A stretch of DNA of 64,000 nt from Cryobacterium sp. PH29-G1 (GTDB lineage Bacteria > Actinomycetota > Actinomycetes > Actinomycetales > Microbacteriaceae): contig NZ_JASISY010000007.1 in the NCBI RefSeq assembly GCF_030063365.1, positions 95,460-159,459 of the forward strand. Reading direction: 5' to 3'. Below the pieces are notes generated by a model. That model did no database searches and was not told the origin of the DNA. It was given only the letters and a program-made list of their open reading frames with translations. The position numbers and the translations under genes are program-made. Positions within the stretch are counted from its first letter, which is position 1, and the number at the start of each line of letters is the position of its first letter. Positions 18,283 to 27,131 of this stretch are shown here, piece after piece.

Positions 18283-19452
18283 ATGCAACGCATTCTCAGG
18301 GAGCGCGACCGCCTCCTTCGAAGAGCGGTACAGGCGGCCGGATTGAGCGGATCGGTCACGGCACTGGCGTGCCTTCTCGTGCCCGGCGGAATCGCCGACG
18401 ATACCCGCCTCTGGGCGACCGCGCTCGTGCTCGTCCTGGCCGCTGCTCAATACCTGCTCGGCAACACCGGTGCCCTGCGTTGGGCCGTGGTGATCGTGCT
18501 CAGCGGTATGGCAATCATTTTACTTGTCGGACTGAACCGGCCCGTGGGCGTTTCGATGAACCTGATTGAGGAGAGCATCATCGGAACGGTCTCGACTGCC
18601 CCCGTGTGCGCGGTGGCCGCAGTGCTCCTGACCAGCCCGCGCCGGGTGCTTCTGCTCGCCTTGTTCTTCGGTCTCATCTTCACGAGCGTGACCGTGGTGA
18701 CCGTTGATGCACCCGATCGCACGGTCATGCTGGTCCTCACGGTCAGCATGTGGGTGGCCTTCACCCTCGTATCCTGGTGGATCGCACAGAGCGTGCCACG
18801 GGTGATGCACCGCATCGCAGCGATCGGGCGCGCACACCGCGCCGAACGGCACGCGAGCGAGCTGGAAGCCCAGCGCCGACAGGATGCCCGGCTACTGCAC
18901 GACACCGTGCTGGCGACCCTCACCCTGCTGGCCCACTCCGGTGTGGGGGTGAGCCCGGCCGCCCTGCAAAAACAGGCCGGCGACGACGCCCGACTGCTGC
19001 GTCAGTTGCGCCTCGGCGGTCTGCCCACCCCGCGCCGTTCCGGCGGATACAATCTCGAGCCGGCAACGGTGCTCACCCTCGGCGACACCCTCGACGCCGT
19101 GCGCCAACGTTTTGAACGACTGGGACTCACGGTGCACTGGCACGGCAGCGGCCAGGTGCAGTTGTACAGCAACGTGCTGGATTCTTTCCTGCTCGCCCTC
19201 TCGGAATGTCTCGAAAACGTGCGCCGTCATTCCGGGGTTGACGAGGCTGACGTGACGATAACGGATGACGACACCACCGTTCGCGCCATGGTCACCGACA
19301 CCGGGGTCGGCTTCGACCTCGGTCAGGTCGGTTCCGAACGGCTGGGAGTGGCCGAATCGGTCGTCGCCCGGCTGCGGGATGTCGGCGGCAATGCCCGTCT
19401 GTTCTCCTCGCCCGGCTCTGGAACGACGGTTGTGTTGGAGGTTCCCAAGTGA
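18283..19452 (+). CDS. Sensor histidine kinase, NarL/DegS-type architecture
   Basis: A membrane kinase of 389 residues. The first half has about five or six hydrophobic segments (roughly residues 15-165). A short HisKA_3-like helix follows with His206 in LLHDTVLATL. The C-terminal ATPase domain has an N box (LSECLENVRRHSG near residue 307) and a G box (VTDTGVGFDLG). It should respond to a membrane or envelope signal and phosphorylate the LuxR-type regulator encoded at 20832. The stop overlaps the start of the next gene (GTGA), so the two proteins are probably made together. The signal is unknown. Confidence 0.88.
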   Translation: MQRILRERDRLLRRAVQAAGLSGSVTALACLLVPGGIADDTRLWATALVLVLAAAQYLLGNTGALRWAVVIVLSGMAIILLVGLNRPVGVSMNLIEESIIGTVSTAPVCAVAAVLLTSPRRVLLLALFFGLIFTSVTVVTVDAPDRTVMLVLTVSMWVAFTLVSWWIAQSVPRVMHRIAAIGRAHRAERHASELEAQRRQDARLLHDTVLATLTLLAHSGVGVSPAALQKQAGDDARLLRQLRLGGLPTPRRSGGYNLEPATVLTLGDTLDAVRQRFERLGLTVHWHGSGQVQLYSNVLDSFLLALSECLENVRRHSGVDEADVTITDDDTTVRAMVTDTGVGFDLGQVGSERLGVAESVVARLRDVGGNARLFSSPGSGTTVVLEVPK

Positions 19453-20786
19453 GCCCCCTCAGCGATACCGCCCCCATCCCGATCCAGCCGCGGTCACGTG
19501 GCGTCGGCGCCCGTCTGCTCGGTGGCCCATCCGAACGCAGCTGGCCGCCGGCATCCGCTAACCGGAGAACGCGGGGTGACCTCTCGCCGCTGCGGTTTCC
19601 GAACACGATTCTGCGCGGCGACGGCCGGATCACAGTTTTCCGCTCGGACCAGAACGGATTGGGTGCGCGTCACCTCGGTATCGGCATGAGCATCAGCGGC
19701 GCCTGCATCGCGTTGTTCTTGCTCGTGCGGCTGCTTCTGCAGTGGGACCCGACGAATGTACCGGTGCTGAGCCTCCTCGCTTGGGCGATTCTGCTGGCCA
19801 CCGCGGTGACCGTGAACCTCGTGGTGCACAAATTGGCATCCCGCCTGCCGCTCTGGCTGTTTGTGGCGGCCCTCGGCGCCTGCACAGCGGTCGTGGCGCT
19901 GGATCTGGCCGGATCGTGGGGGGTGGCCGGTACGGGGGATTTTCCCACCGCAGCACCCGCCGTGGGCGCTTTTCTGCTGTCGATCGTGACGCTACGGGAG
20001 ACCGGCGAAATCACCATGGCGACCATCGCCCTCGGTTTGGCCATGAGCGTGGCGGCGCTGTTGGAAACGCACGACGATCTGCTCGCTCTCGGCCCGTACA
20101 TCCTTTCCATCTCGCTCACGGTCGCGCCCCCGTTGGTCGGTGCCAGCATCGTTCAGGCCTTCCGGCGCATGGTGCAGCGCGAACTCGACCTCGTTTTGGT
20201 GCAGAGCACGGTATCGCAGCCGCGGTTCGCGGTCGGGATGCTCGCCTCCGAGCAGCTCGCCCGACTCGACCTCGATGCGGAGACCCTGCTCGACGATGTG
20301 GCGCAGGGCCGCACCGCACTGCCGCTGGCACCGTCCACAGCGACAACGGCCGCCTCGCTGGCCACCCAACTGCGGCATCACCTGATTGAAGGCCGCACCG
20401 AAACCTGGCTGCATCATGCCGTGACCGAGAGCGAATTTCTCGGCCCCGTCGTCGCGCTGAGCGATCCGAACGGCTTGGCCGGGCTGTTGTCGCCACCGCA
20501 ACGTGATGGACTGTTGCTAACGATTTGGCTATTGATTGGGGACACGGCGCGGTCCGGGGCATCCGTTTCCCTGCGGCTTGGACCGATTGCCCCCACACAT
20601 GGGGCTGGGCCGCATCGCAAGGTGCGATTTCCCATTGAATTGACCACAACGGGGGTAGCCCGACGGCGTGTCGATCCCGAAACGTGGCAGGCAATTCGTG
20701 CGGTCGGCCCGCACGTGGACTCAAATAAAGCTGGAAGCTTGCGGGTAGACATCGAGTGCAGCGTTGACAATCCCACGGATGCCTAG
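19449..20786 (+). CDS. Membrane protein between kinase and regulator genes, possible degenerate kinase partner
   Basis: A 445-residue protein of unknown function, not matched to a named family. After about 75 charged residues it has about six hydrophobic segments (roughly 75-235), like the N-terminal half of the kinase before it. The rest is soluble, with helices around QRELDLVLVQSTVSQPRF and a late DGLLLTIWLLIGDTARSGAS. No phosphoacceptor histidine motif and no G box is visible. The layout suggests a pseudokinase or co-sensor. GTG start, overlapping the kinase stop by 4 bp. The next gene is the response regulator. Confidence 0.75.
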   Translation: MSPLSDTAPIPIQPRSRGVGARLLGGPSERSWPPASANRRTRGDLSPLRFPNTILRGDGRITVFRSDQNGLGARHLGIGMSISGACIALFLLVRLLLQWDPTNVPVLSLLAWAILLATAVTVNLVVHKLASRLPLWLFVAALGACTAVVALDLAGSWGVAGTGDFPTAAPAVGAFLLSIVTLRETGEITMATIALGLAMSVAALLETHDDLLALGPYILSISLTVAPPLVGASIVQAFRRMVQRELDLVLVQSTVSQPRFAVGMLASEQLARLDLDAETLLDDVAQGRTALPLAPSTATTAASLATQLRHHLIEGRTETWLHHAVTESEFLGPVVALSDPNGLAGLLSPPQRDGLLLTIWLLIGDTARSGASVSLRLGPIAPTHGAGPHRKVRFPIELTTTGVARRRVDPETWQAIRAVGPHVDSNKAGSLRVDIECSVDNPTDA

Positions 20787-20831
20787 CATTGGGGATATTG
20801 ACGATAGGGTGCAGGCAGTAGGAGGCAGAAA

Positions 20832-21488
20832 ATGACGACAACAGACCGTCCCATCCGTTTGGCCCTTGTTGATGACCACAGGATGCTTTTGGGTGCGCTC
20901 ACTGAGTGGATCCGGAGCGCCGCTGACGACATCGAGATGGTGGCGGCGGTGACCACCTGGCCCGAGTTGCTGACGCATCCCGAGTTTCCGGTGGATGTCG
21001 TGCTGCTCGACCTCGATCTCAAAGACAACATTCCGGTGTCCCTGAAGATTTCCACGCTCAAGACCACGGGCGTGAAGACCGTGCTGATGAGCACCTATTC
21101 CGAACCGGCCCTCGTGCGTGAAGCGCTCGCTGCTGGCGCGCTCGGCTACCTCGTGAAGAGCGAGGAGGCCAGCATGATCGTCGACGCCATTCGCGCCGCG
21201 TACAACGGCAAGTCGTATATCTCGGCTGAGCTCGACTATGCGCTCAACTCCACCGAGAACGTTGAGGGCCCCCGCCTCAGCGCCCAGGAACGTCGGGTCA
21301 TGGCGCTCTACGGTGCCGGCGAACCGGTGAAGGCCGTCGCCTACCAGCTCGGCATCTCCGAGGAGACCGCCAAAAGCTATCTCAAGCGCATTCGCGAGAA
21401 GTACCGTCTGGCCGGTTACGATGTGGGAACCAAGGTGGCGCTGCGCAAGCGTGCCATCCACGACGGCATCCTGCTACAGACCGACTAG
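20832..21488 (+). CDS. Response regulator with LuxR-type DNA-binding domain
   Basis: A 218-residue two-component regulator. The receiver domain (about 1-130) has the acidic pair Asp14-Asp15, phosphoacceptor Asp60 in VLLDLDLKDN and a GYLVKSEEA segment. The C-terminal helix-turn-helix reads RLSAQERRVMALYGAGEPVK followed by EETAKSYLKRIREKY. AGGAGGCAGAAA supports the ATG at 20832. It completes the kinase-membrane partner-regulator trio. The target genes are unknown. Confidence 0.9.
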   Translation: MTTTDRPIRLALVDDHRMLLGALTEWIRSAADDIEMVAAVTTWPELLTHPEFPVDVVLLDLDLKDNIPVSLKISTLKTTGVKTVLMSTYSEPALVREALAAGALGYLVKSEEASMIVDAIRAAYNGKSYISAELDYALNSTENVEGPRLSAQERRVMALYGAGEPVKAVAYQLGISEETAKSYLKRIREKYRLAGYDVGTKVALRKRAIHDGILLQTD

Positions 21489-21508
21489 ACCGCAGCATCC
21501 GCTTCACC

Positions 21509-21535
21509 GACCGGCCACCTTTTTGGGAGCCGGTC
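21509..21535. terminator. Possible bidirectional terminator between convergent genes
   Basis: Seven-base arms GACCGGC (21509-21515) and GCCGGTC (21529-21535) enclose a loop containing TTTTT, between the regulator stop and the convergent MFS gene stop. The stem is short, so this is only a moderate candidate. Confidence 0.5.
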
Positions 21536-21542
21536 AACTGCG

Positions 21543-22820
21543 TTAACGCTGGCGGATGACCGGGTTGAGCTGCGTACCGTAGGGGACGTGCCGGCCGTTC
21601 AGGCGGCGCCGACGATCGATGTTGAAGGTGCTCAGCGTCAGCAGCACGCCGATCGCGCTGAGCCCCACGCCGATCCAGACCGGGGCGAGATAACCCAGGC
21701 CCGCCGCGATGGCGACGCCGCCCAGGGCCGCGCCGAGCGCGTTACCGACGTTGAGTGCGGAATGGTTGAGCGCGGCGGCGAGGGATTGGCTCTCGTGCGC
21801 AACATCCATCAGCCGGGCCTGAATGGTCGGTGACAGCGCGGATGCCGCGGCGCCGACCAGGAACATGCCCACGAGCAGCCCGGCCAGGAACTGCGCCGAC
21901 AGGCCGAGGGTGACCAGCGCGATGATGAGCACGCCGAAGGAGAGGTACATCGTGCGGCGCACGCTCCAGTCGGCCAGTGCTCCCCCGGCAAAGTTGCCGA
22001 CGGTCATCCCGAGCCCGACGACGACCAGAATGAGCGGGACCGCCGCGGCGTCCAGTCCGGTGATCTCCATCACGAGCGGCGCCACGTAGGTGTACACGGC
22101 GAACAGACCGCCGAACCCGATCGCTCCAATCGACAACGTCATCCACACCTGCAGGCTGCGGAAGGCCCGCAACTCGGCGCGCATGGTGGCCTTGGGATTG
22201 CCGTCCTGGAACGGCACCAGAAGGGCGACGGCCACGAAGGTGAGGGCGAAAATTGCGGCCACGACGAGGTAGGCCACGCGCCACCCGCTGGTCTGACCGA
22301 TCCAGGTGATCGTGGGCACCCCGATGACGTTGGAGATGGTCAGCCCACTCAGCACGATGGCGATGCCGCGGGCCCGTTTGCCGGGACCCATCAGGTGTGC
22401 GGCCACGAGCGATGCAATGCCGAAGTAGGCGCCGTGCGGGAGTCCGGCGATGAACCGGGCGGCAAGCACGGTCTCGAAGGTGGGCAGCAGCGCCGAGGCG
22501 ACGGTACCGAGCGTGAACGCGGTCAGCAGGGCGAGCAGCAGCTGTTTGCGGGGCCAGCGAGCGGCGGAAGCGGCGATTGTCGGTGCTCCGACGACGACAC
22601 CGAGGGCGTAGGCCGAGATAAGCCAGCCGGCTTTCGCGTTGGCGGCATCCGGGGCGCTGGCGTACAGGCCCGGAAGCAGGTCGGCGGCGAGGTTCGGCAA
22701 CAGCCCCATGGCGACGAATTCGGTCGCGCCGATGCCGAACCCGCCCAGGGCGAGGGCGAGCAGGGCAAAACGAATTCGGGTCGACGACAGTTGCGTCGAC
22801 CCGTCAGGAGTCAGGGGCAT
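21543..22820 (-). CDS. MFS transporter, DHA1-type drug/sugar efflux family
   Basis: A 425-residue inner-membrane protein with 12 predicted segments. ALGGFGIGATEFVAMGLLPN near residues 18-37 and the segment-4 RFIAGLPHGAYFG are typical of AraJ/PbuE-like DHA1 exporters. It should export small molecules by proton antiport; the substrate is unknown. The ATG at 22820 has TAGGCT (minus strand, 22827-22832) exactly 6 bases upstream and no Shine-Dalgarno, which supports leaderless initiation. No operon partner is seen. Confidence 0.87.
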   Translation of the reverse strand: MPLTPDGSTQLSSTRIRFALLALALGGFGIGATEFVAMGLLPNLAADLLPGLYASAPDAANAKAGWLISAYALGVVVGAPTIAASAARWPRKQLLLALLTAFTLGTVASALLPTFETVLAARFIAGLPHGAYFGIASLVAAHLMGPGKRARGIAIVLSGLTISNVIGVPTITWIGQTSGWRVAYLVVAAIFALTFVAVALLVPFQDGNPKATMRAELRAFRSLQVWMTLSIGAIGFGGLFAVYTYVAPLVMEITGLDAAAVPLILVVVGLGMTVGNFAGGALADWSVRRTMYLSFGVLIIALVTLGLSAQFLAGLLVGMFLVGAAASALSPTIQARLMDVAHESQSLAAALNHSALNVGNALGAALGGVAIAAGLGYLAPVWIGVGLSAIGVLLTLSTFNIDRRRRLNGRHVPYGTQLNPVIRQR

Positions 22821-22870
22821 GCAATAAGCCTAAGCCTGAATTCGTCGGTTCGCGTTGAGTGAGCGATGCT

Positions 22871-23030
<160 letters not shown>

Positions 23031-23155
23031 GCGCACACGCTGGCGTGGGTCGACGGCCACGTCGGGAAACTTGATCAGCGGATGCGGCGCCCCACCGACC
23101 TCTCACCGAGCGTGGCCCCTCGCGTTCACGGCGGTCAATCGCGACGAACTTGCGG

Positions 23156-23275
23156 CGCGGGAGTTGCGCCGGTGCGCGCGAGGCGCAACTCCCGCGCACT
23201 GGCGCAGCTCCCGCGGGACGCGTGGCGCGGGGGTACCGGCCAGGCCGGAACTCCCGCGCACTGGCGCAATTCCCG
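23156..23275. repeat. Dispersed intergenic palindromic element, copy B (composite)
   Basis: Perfect 15-bp arms CGCGGGAGTTGCGCC (23156-23170) and GGCGCAACTCCCGCG (23182-23196) surround an 11-base loop. They are followed by a second CTCCCGCGCACTGGCGC-type unit around 23250. It shares words with copies A and C but is diverged and longer. It lies 65 bp past the thiamine-binding gene's stop on the minus strand. Confidence 0.7.
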
Positions 23276-23339
23276 CGCCGCCGCACCTCCACCCGACCGC
23301 TGGAGCGAGCATAGGCGCCAGCCTGCTCGCGCGGGCTGT

Positions 23340-23642
23340 CTAGGCGTCGAGGGCGGTTTCCAGGCGCTCGAGCTTGCCAGTCAGCTCTCCGGTATGGCCG
23401 GGACGGATGTCAGCCTTCAGCACGAGGGAAACGCGCGGTCCGAAAGCGCCCACCGCCTCCGTCGCCGCCTTGATCAAGGCAAAGACCTCGTCCCAGTCGC
23501 CCTCGATGGTGGTGAACATGGAATCGGTGTGGTTCGGCAGACCGGATTCACGCACGATGCGCACCGCGGCAGCGACCGCGTCGTGCACGGATCCCTGCGA
23601 GTCAGCGGCGACGGACGGGGCGACAGAAAATGCTACGAGCAT
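23340..23642 (-). CDS. MTH1187/YqgV family thiamine-binding protein
   Basis: A 100-residue protein of the DUF77 family, whose structurally studied members bind thiamine-like ligands as small cytoplasmic oligomers. Recognised features are the MLVAFSVAPS start, a central HTDSMFTTIEGDWDEV segment and the VSLVLKADIRPG strand. It has no membrane segment or catalytic signature. It starts 9 bp after the upstream GT87-like gene on the same strand, so the two are likely cotranscribed. Confidence 0.87.
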   Translation of the reverse strand: MLVAFSVAPSVAADSQGSVHDAVAAAVRIVRESGLPNHTDSMFTTIEGDWDEVFALIKAATEAVGAFGPRVSLVLKADIRPGHTGELTGKLERLETALDA

Positions 23643-23651
23643 GTGGGTTCC

Positions 23652-24995
23652 TTAGGTGTGGTGGTCGATGGCATGAGTGGTGGGGCCGGCTGAAGCAGAC
23701 GGTGTCGAGTCAGACGGTGTCGAGTCAGACGGTGTCGAGTCAGACGGTGTCGAGTCAGACGGTGCTCCGGTGAGGCGATACAGGGAGTGCAACGCCCAGC
23801 CGAGCAGCACGAATTCGAGCAGGTTGCGCAGGCTGAGCACGAACACCAAAATCGGGTTGGCCACGAGGACCCAGTCGTACAGGGTGGGGTAGATGATCTG
23901 CGTGAGCGCGGCGAGCACCAGCCCGAGCAGCGCCGGCATGCGCCAGGCCCGACCGTTCAGCACGAGTCCCAGGATGAGCGGTGCGGCGAACCAGCTGATG
24001 AACTGCGGCGAACCGACCTTGTTGAACGCGATCAGGGTCGCCGTCAACGCGAGCGTCAGCGGCGGCAGGACCGCCAACCAGCCGGCGCCGCGTCGCTGGG
24101 CGCGCACGCCGAGCAGGAGCACCATAGCGGCGGCCAGCGCCAACAACGGGGTCATTGCGGCGCTCAGCGCGCTGGTGCCGGCACCGGCGACCTGAAACGT
24201 GAGAATCTGCCGGTCGTAGTAGACAAAACTGCCGGGCACGCCGAACGCAGCCTGCCACAGCCACGGCACGGCCACGGGCGATTCGATTTGGATCCCCCGG
24301 CCCGCCTGTTCGCCCACAAAACTCAACACGTGCAGGCCGCTGCCTCGGCTCAGGCTGAGCGTCGCGGCCACGGCGACGACCGCGGCGGTCGCGGCTGCGG
24401 CGACCCCGAGGATGTGCCAGCGCTGTTTCGATGCCACAAACAGGGCGGCGAGCGCCGCAACGGGCCAGATTTTGATCCAGGTTGCGATCGTGAGCAGCAC
24501 CGTGCCGCAGAGCGGCCGGCGCCGTAACCAGAGCAGGGCCACGATGCACACTGGCACCGTAACGGAGTCGATGCGCACGAGTGCGATCGGGCCGAGCAGG
24601 GCCAGAAACAGCAGCCACCACCGCGCCACGGCCCACTGCGAGCGGTGGCGCAGGAGCACGTAGAAGGCCCCGGCGTTCAACGCACACACCAGCGCGAACC
24701 AGGTGCCGAGGTACGCCGGGCCGCCGAGCGCGTACGCGGCGACCACCGGCACGAGGGCCAGCACCGGGTAGACGAAGTCCTCCGTGATTCCCACGATGCT
24801 GCCCAGGCCGGCGTTCGCGGCCCAGCCGCGATAGACGCCCTCCACATCGCCGAGCGGATAGCCCGGGCCGAACAGGGCCAAGCCGATCAGCAACAGGTGC
24901 ACGAGCACGAATGCCGACCACAGGGCGGTCAGCGGATGCCGCGGTTGCCGCAGGCTCCAGCGGCCCGCTGGCCGGATCTTGTCGTGAATTCGCAC
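23652..24995 (-). CDS. GT87/DUF2029-like polyprenol-dependent membrane glycosyltransferase
   Basis: A 447-residue membrane protein with about 11-12 segments. The first outer loop has a conserved-type acidic residue (GDVEGVYRGWA), as in GT87 and PimE-like mannosyltransferases that use polyprenyl-phosphate sugars on the outer face of the membrane. The family fits, but the acceptor is unknown. The C-terminus ends in an odd cytoplasmic or outer tail of SDSTP repeats, encoded by four identical 15-bp units (23696-23755). The start is a GTG. The thiamine-binding protein gene follows after 9 bp. Confidence 0.78.
   Translation of the reverse strand: MRIHDKIRPAGRWSLRQPRHPLTALWSAFVLVHLLLIGLALFGPGYPLGDVEGVYRGWAANAGLGSIVGITEDFVYPVLALVPVVAAYALGGPAYLGTWFALVCALNAGAFYVLLRHRSQWAVARWWLLFLALLGPIALVRIDSVTVPVCIVALLWLRRRPLCGTVLLTIATWIKIWPVAALAALFVASKQRWHILGVAAAATAAVVAVAATLSLSRGSGLHVLSFVGEQAGRGIQIESPVAVPWLWQAAFGVPGSFVYYDRQILTFQVAGAGTSALSAAMTPLLALAAAMVLLLGVRAQRRGAGWLAVLPPLTLALTATLIAFNKVGSPQFISWFAAPLILGLVLNGRAWRMPALLGLVLAALTQIIYPTLYDWVLVANPILVFVLSLRNLLEFVLLGWALHSLYRLTGAPSDSTPSDSTPSDSTPSDSTPSASAGPTTHAIDHHT
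23696..23755. repeat. Four perfect 15-bp tandem units inside the GT87-like gene
   Basis: CAGACGGTGTCGAGT is repeated exactly four times, followed by 9 more matching bases. On the minus strand it encodes SDSTP pentapeptides. Perfect identity, including third positions, indicates recent amplification. Confidence 0.95.
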
Positions 24996-25059
24996 GCTTT
25001 ACTTTGCCACAGCCAGGCGAGCGAATGTACTCCGCCCGCTGAGACCGCGTTTCTCCCTG

Positions 25060-25935
25060 CTAGCGGGTCGGGCGGGGGCCGGGATCGATCCCGTGGTCCA
25101 GAAGCGCGGCGACAACGCGCGGCACGGTCTCGGCCACGTCCAGGGCCGCGATCGGGCCGCCGCGGGAGGCCAGTTTGGCGGCTTCGGCGTGCAGGAACGC
25201 GGCGGTCGCGGCGAGCGGGGCGAGGGAGGCGGCATCCGCTTCGAGCTGGTCAGCATGGGTGGCCAGGAGCGCACCGAGAATGCCGCCGAGAACGTCGCCC
25301 GACCCGGCCGTGGCGAGCCAGGCCGGCCCGGTCGACACGGTCAGCAGGGCTCCTGCCGGCGAGGCCACGTGGGTGACGGCCCCCTTGAGCAACACCGTCA
25401 CGTCGAACAGGCGCGCGGCGCGAATCGCCCACTCGCCCGGGTTCGCGGCAATCTGCGAGGCGGAACCCGGCTTGGCTTCATCGGCGAGCATCACGGCCAG
25501 TTCGCCGGCGTGCGGTGTGATCACGGTCGGTCCGATCCCGTGCGAGACCAGGTCGAGGGCGCCCGCGTCCAGCACCGTGGGTAGTCCCTCGGCGAGGGCG
25601 AGGTCGAGGTGCGCGGTGGTGGCATCCGTTCGGGTGCCGGCGTTGATTCCGGAGCCCAGCAGCCAGGCCTGCACGCGGCCGGGTACGGTCACGATCTCGG
25701 GTCGGCGCTGGAGAACGAGCGTCTCGGCTCGACGCGGTCCGAGGTAGCGCACCATGCCGAGGCCGGTGCGCACGGCCGCCTCGACGCCGAGCACGGCGGC
25801 ACCGGGGTAGTCCTTGGAACCGGTGCGCACCCCGAGCACGCCGCGGGAATACTTGTCGTCATCGGCCTGGGGCCGGTAGATCCAGTCGCGGGCCTGTTCG
25901 GCCTCCCATTCGAGCCAGCCGCGCGGTTTCACCAT
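25060..25935 (-). CDS. nnrD: ADP-dependent NAD(P)H-hydrate dehydratase
   Basis: This repair enzyme of 291 residues dehydrates damaged (S)-NAD(P)HX back to NAD(P)H, using ADP. Ribokinase-like features are TGSKDYPGAAVLGVEAA near residues 38-54, ITPHAGELAVM around 140, VLLKGAVTHV around 185 and ATAGSGDVLGGILGAL around 210-226 with the catalytic aspartate. No NnrE (epimerase) domain is fused here. The ATG at 25935 has TATCGT then GGAGGC directly before it, so it could be leaderless or use the overlapping GGAGG. Confidence 0.9.
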   Translation of the reverse strand: MVKPRGWLEWEAEQARDWIYRPQADDDKYSRGVLGVRTGSKDYPGAAVLGVEAAVRTGLGMVRYLGPRRAETLVLQRRPEIVTVPGRVQAWLLGSGINAGTRTDATTAHLDLALAEGLPTVLDAGALDLVSHGIGPTVITPHAGELAVMLADEAKPGSASQIAANPGEWAIRAARLFDVTVLLKGAVTHVASPAGALLTVSTGPAWLATAGSGDVLGGILGALLATHADQLEADAASLAPLAATAAFLHAEAAKLASRGGPIAALDVAETVPRVVAALLDHGIDPGPRPTR

Positions 25936-26054
25936 GCCTCCACGATAGGTCGTTTTGTTCGGCGCTGGAACCCGGTGTGCTCGGTTCGGGTGCCTGTGCC
26001 AGCCCTGCGTCAGCCCTGCGCCAGCCGCGGGTTTCGCGGCCGACGCGGCGCGTG

Positions 26055-27131
26055 CTAGTCGCGGCGGGTGGCGTCTTGTACTTCGCCGACCAGCTCCTCG
26101 ATGATGTCCTCCAGGAAGAGCACGCCGGTGGTCTCGCCCTCGGCGGTGAACGACCGCGCGAGGTGCGCACCGGAGCGGCGCATAGTGGCGAGGGCGTCCT
26201 CGAGGTCGGTGTCTTCGAAAATAGAAATCAGGGTACGGATGCGCTTGGCCGGGATCCGCCCCGCATAGCTGTCCGGTGCACTCAGCGTTCCGGTGCCCAC
26301 CGCAGCCGATGCAACATCGAGGTCGAGCACGTCCTTCAGGTGCACGTACCCGGTGAGGTGGCCCTCGGCGTCGGCGAGAACGTAACGGGAAAATCCGTGA
26401 CGGGTGACGGCCTTCTCGACATCGGCCGGCGTGGCCGACTCGGGCAGGCTGACCAGGGCGCCGAGGCCAACGGCCACGTCGCGCACCTTGCGGTTGGTGA
26501 ACTCGAATGCCGCGCTGAGGGCGCCGGTCCCATCGCTCAGCACGCCCTCACGGGTGGACTGCGAGACGATCGTGGCGACCTCGTCGAGCGTGTACGCGCT
26601 CGTCGCCTCGTTCTTGGGCTGCACCCCGAACAGGCGCAACACGCCGTTGGCGAGCGCGTTGAGGGCGACAATGAGCGGTTTGAAGACGCGTGCGACGAAC
26701 ACGAGCGGCGGCGCGAGCAGCAGAACAGCACGGTCCGGAACCGAGAACGACAGGTTCTTCGGCACCATCTCGCCGAACACGACGTGCAGGTAGGAGACCA
26801 GCAGCAGCGCCACAACGAAGGCGATCGTGCCGATCACCGGGTCGGGCAGCCCGGTCAGGCCCAGCGGAGCCTCGAGCAGGTGGTGAATCGCCGGCTCGGA
26901 CACGTTCAAAATGAGCAGCGAACACACCGTGATGCCCAGCTGGGAGGTCGCGAGCATGAGCGTTGCGTGTTCCATCGCCCACAGCGCGGTCTTGGCACTA
27001 CGCTTTCCGGCTTCGGCAAGCGGTTCGATCTGGGAGCGGCGGGCCGAGATGACGGCAAATTCCGCTCCGACGAAGAAGGCGTTGGCCGCGAGAAGCACGA
27101 CCAACCAGGCAAGTCCGGCCCAGTCGCTCAT
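26055..27131 (-). CDS. CNNM/CBS-domain membrane protein, hemolysin-like, short form
   Basis: A 358-residue membrane protein. The DUF21/CNNM transmembrane domain covers about residues 1-190 (AANAFFVGAEFAVISARRSQ near the start), followed by a paired CBS module (about 205-340). The C-terminal CorC_HlyC domain of the long form is absent. CNNM proteins are linked to magnesium or other divalent-cation export or sensing; haemolysis is an old label. The start overlaps the stop of its paralogue (27128-27131), so the two probably act together. Confidence 0.88.
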   Translation of the reverse strand: MSDWAGLAWLVVLLAANAFFVGAEFAVISARRSQIEPLAEAGKRSAKTALWAMEHATLMLATSQLGITVCSLLILNVSEPAIHHLLEAPLGLTGLPDPVIGTIAFVVALLLVSYLHVVFGEMVPKNLSFSVPDRAVLLLAPPLVFVARVFKPLIVALNALANGVLRLFGVQPKNEATSAYTLDEVATIVSQSTREGVLSDGTGALSAAFEFTNRKVRDVAVGLGALVSLPESATPADVEKAVTRHGFSRYVLADAEGHLTGYVHLKDVLDLDVASAAVGTGTLSAPDSYAGRIPAKRIRTLISIFEDTDLEDALATMRRSGAHLARSFTAEGETTGVLFLEDIIEELVGEVQDATRRD

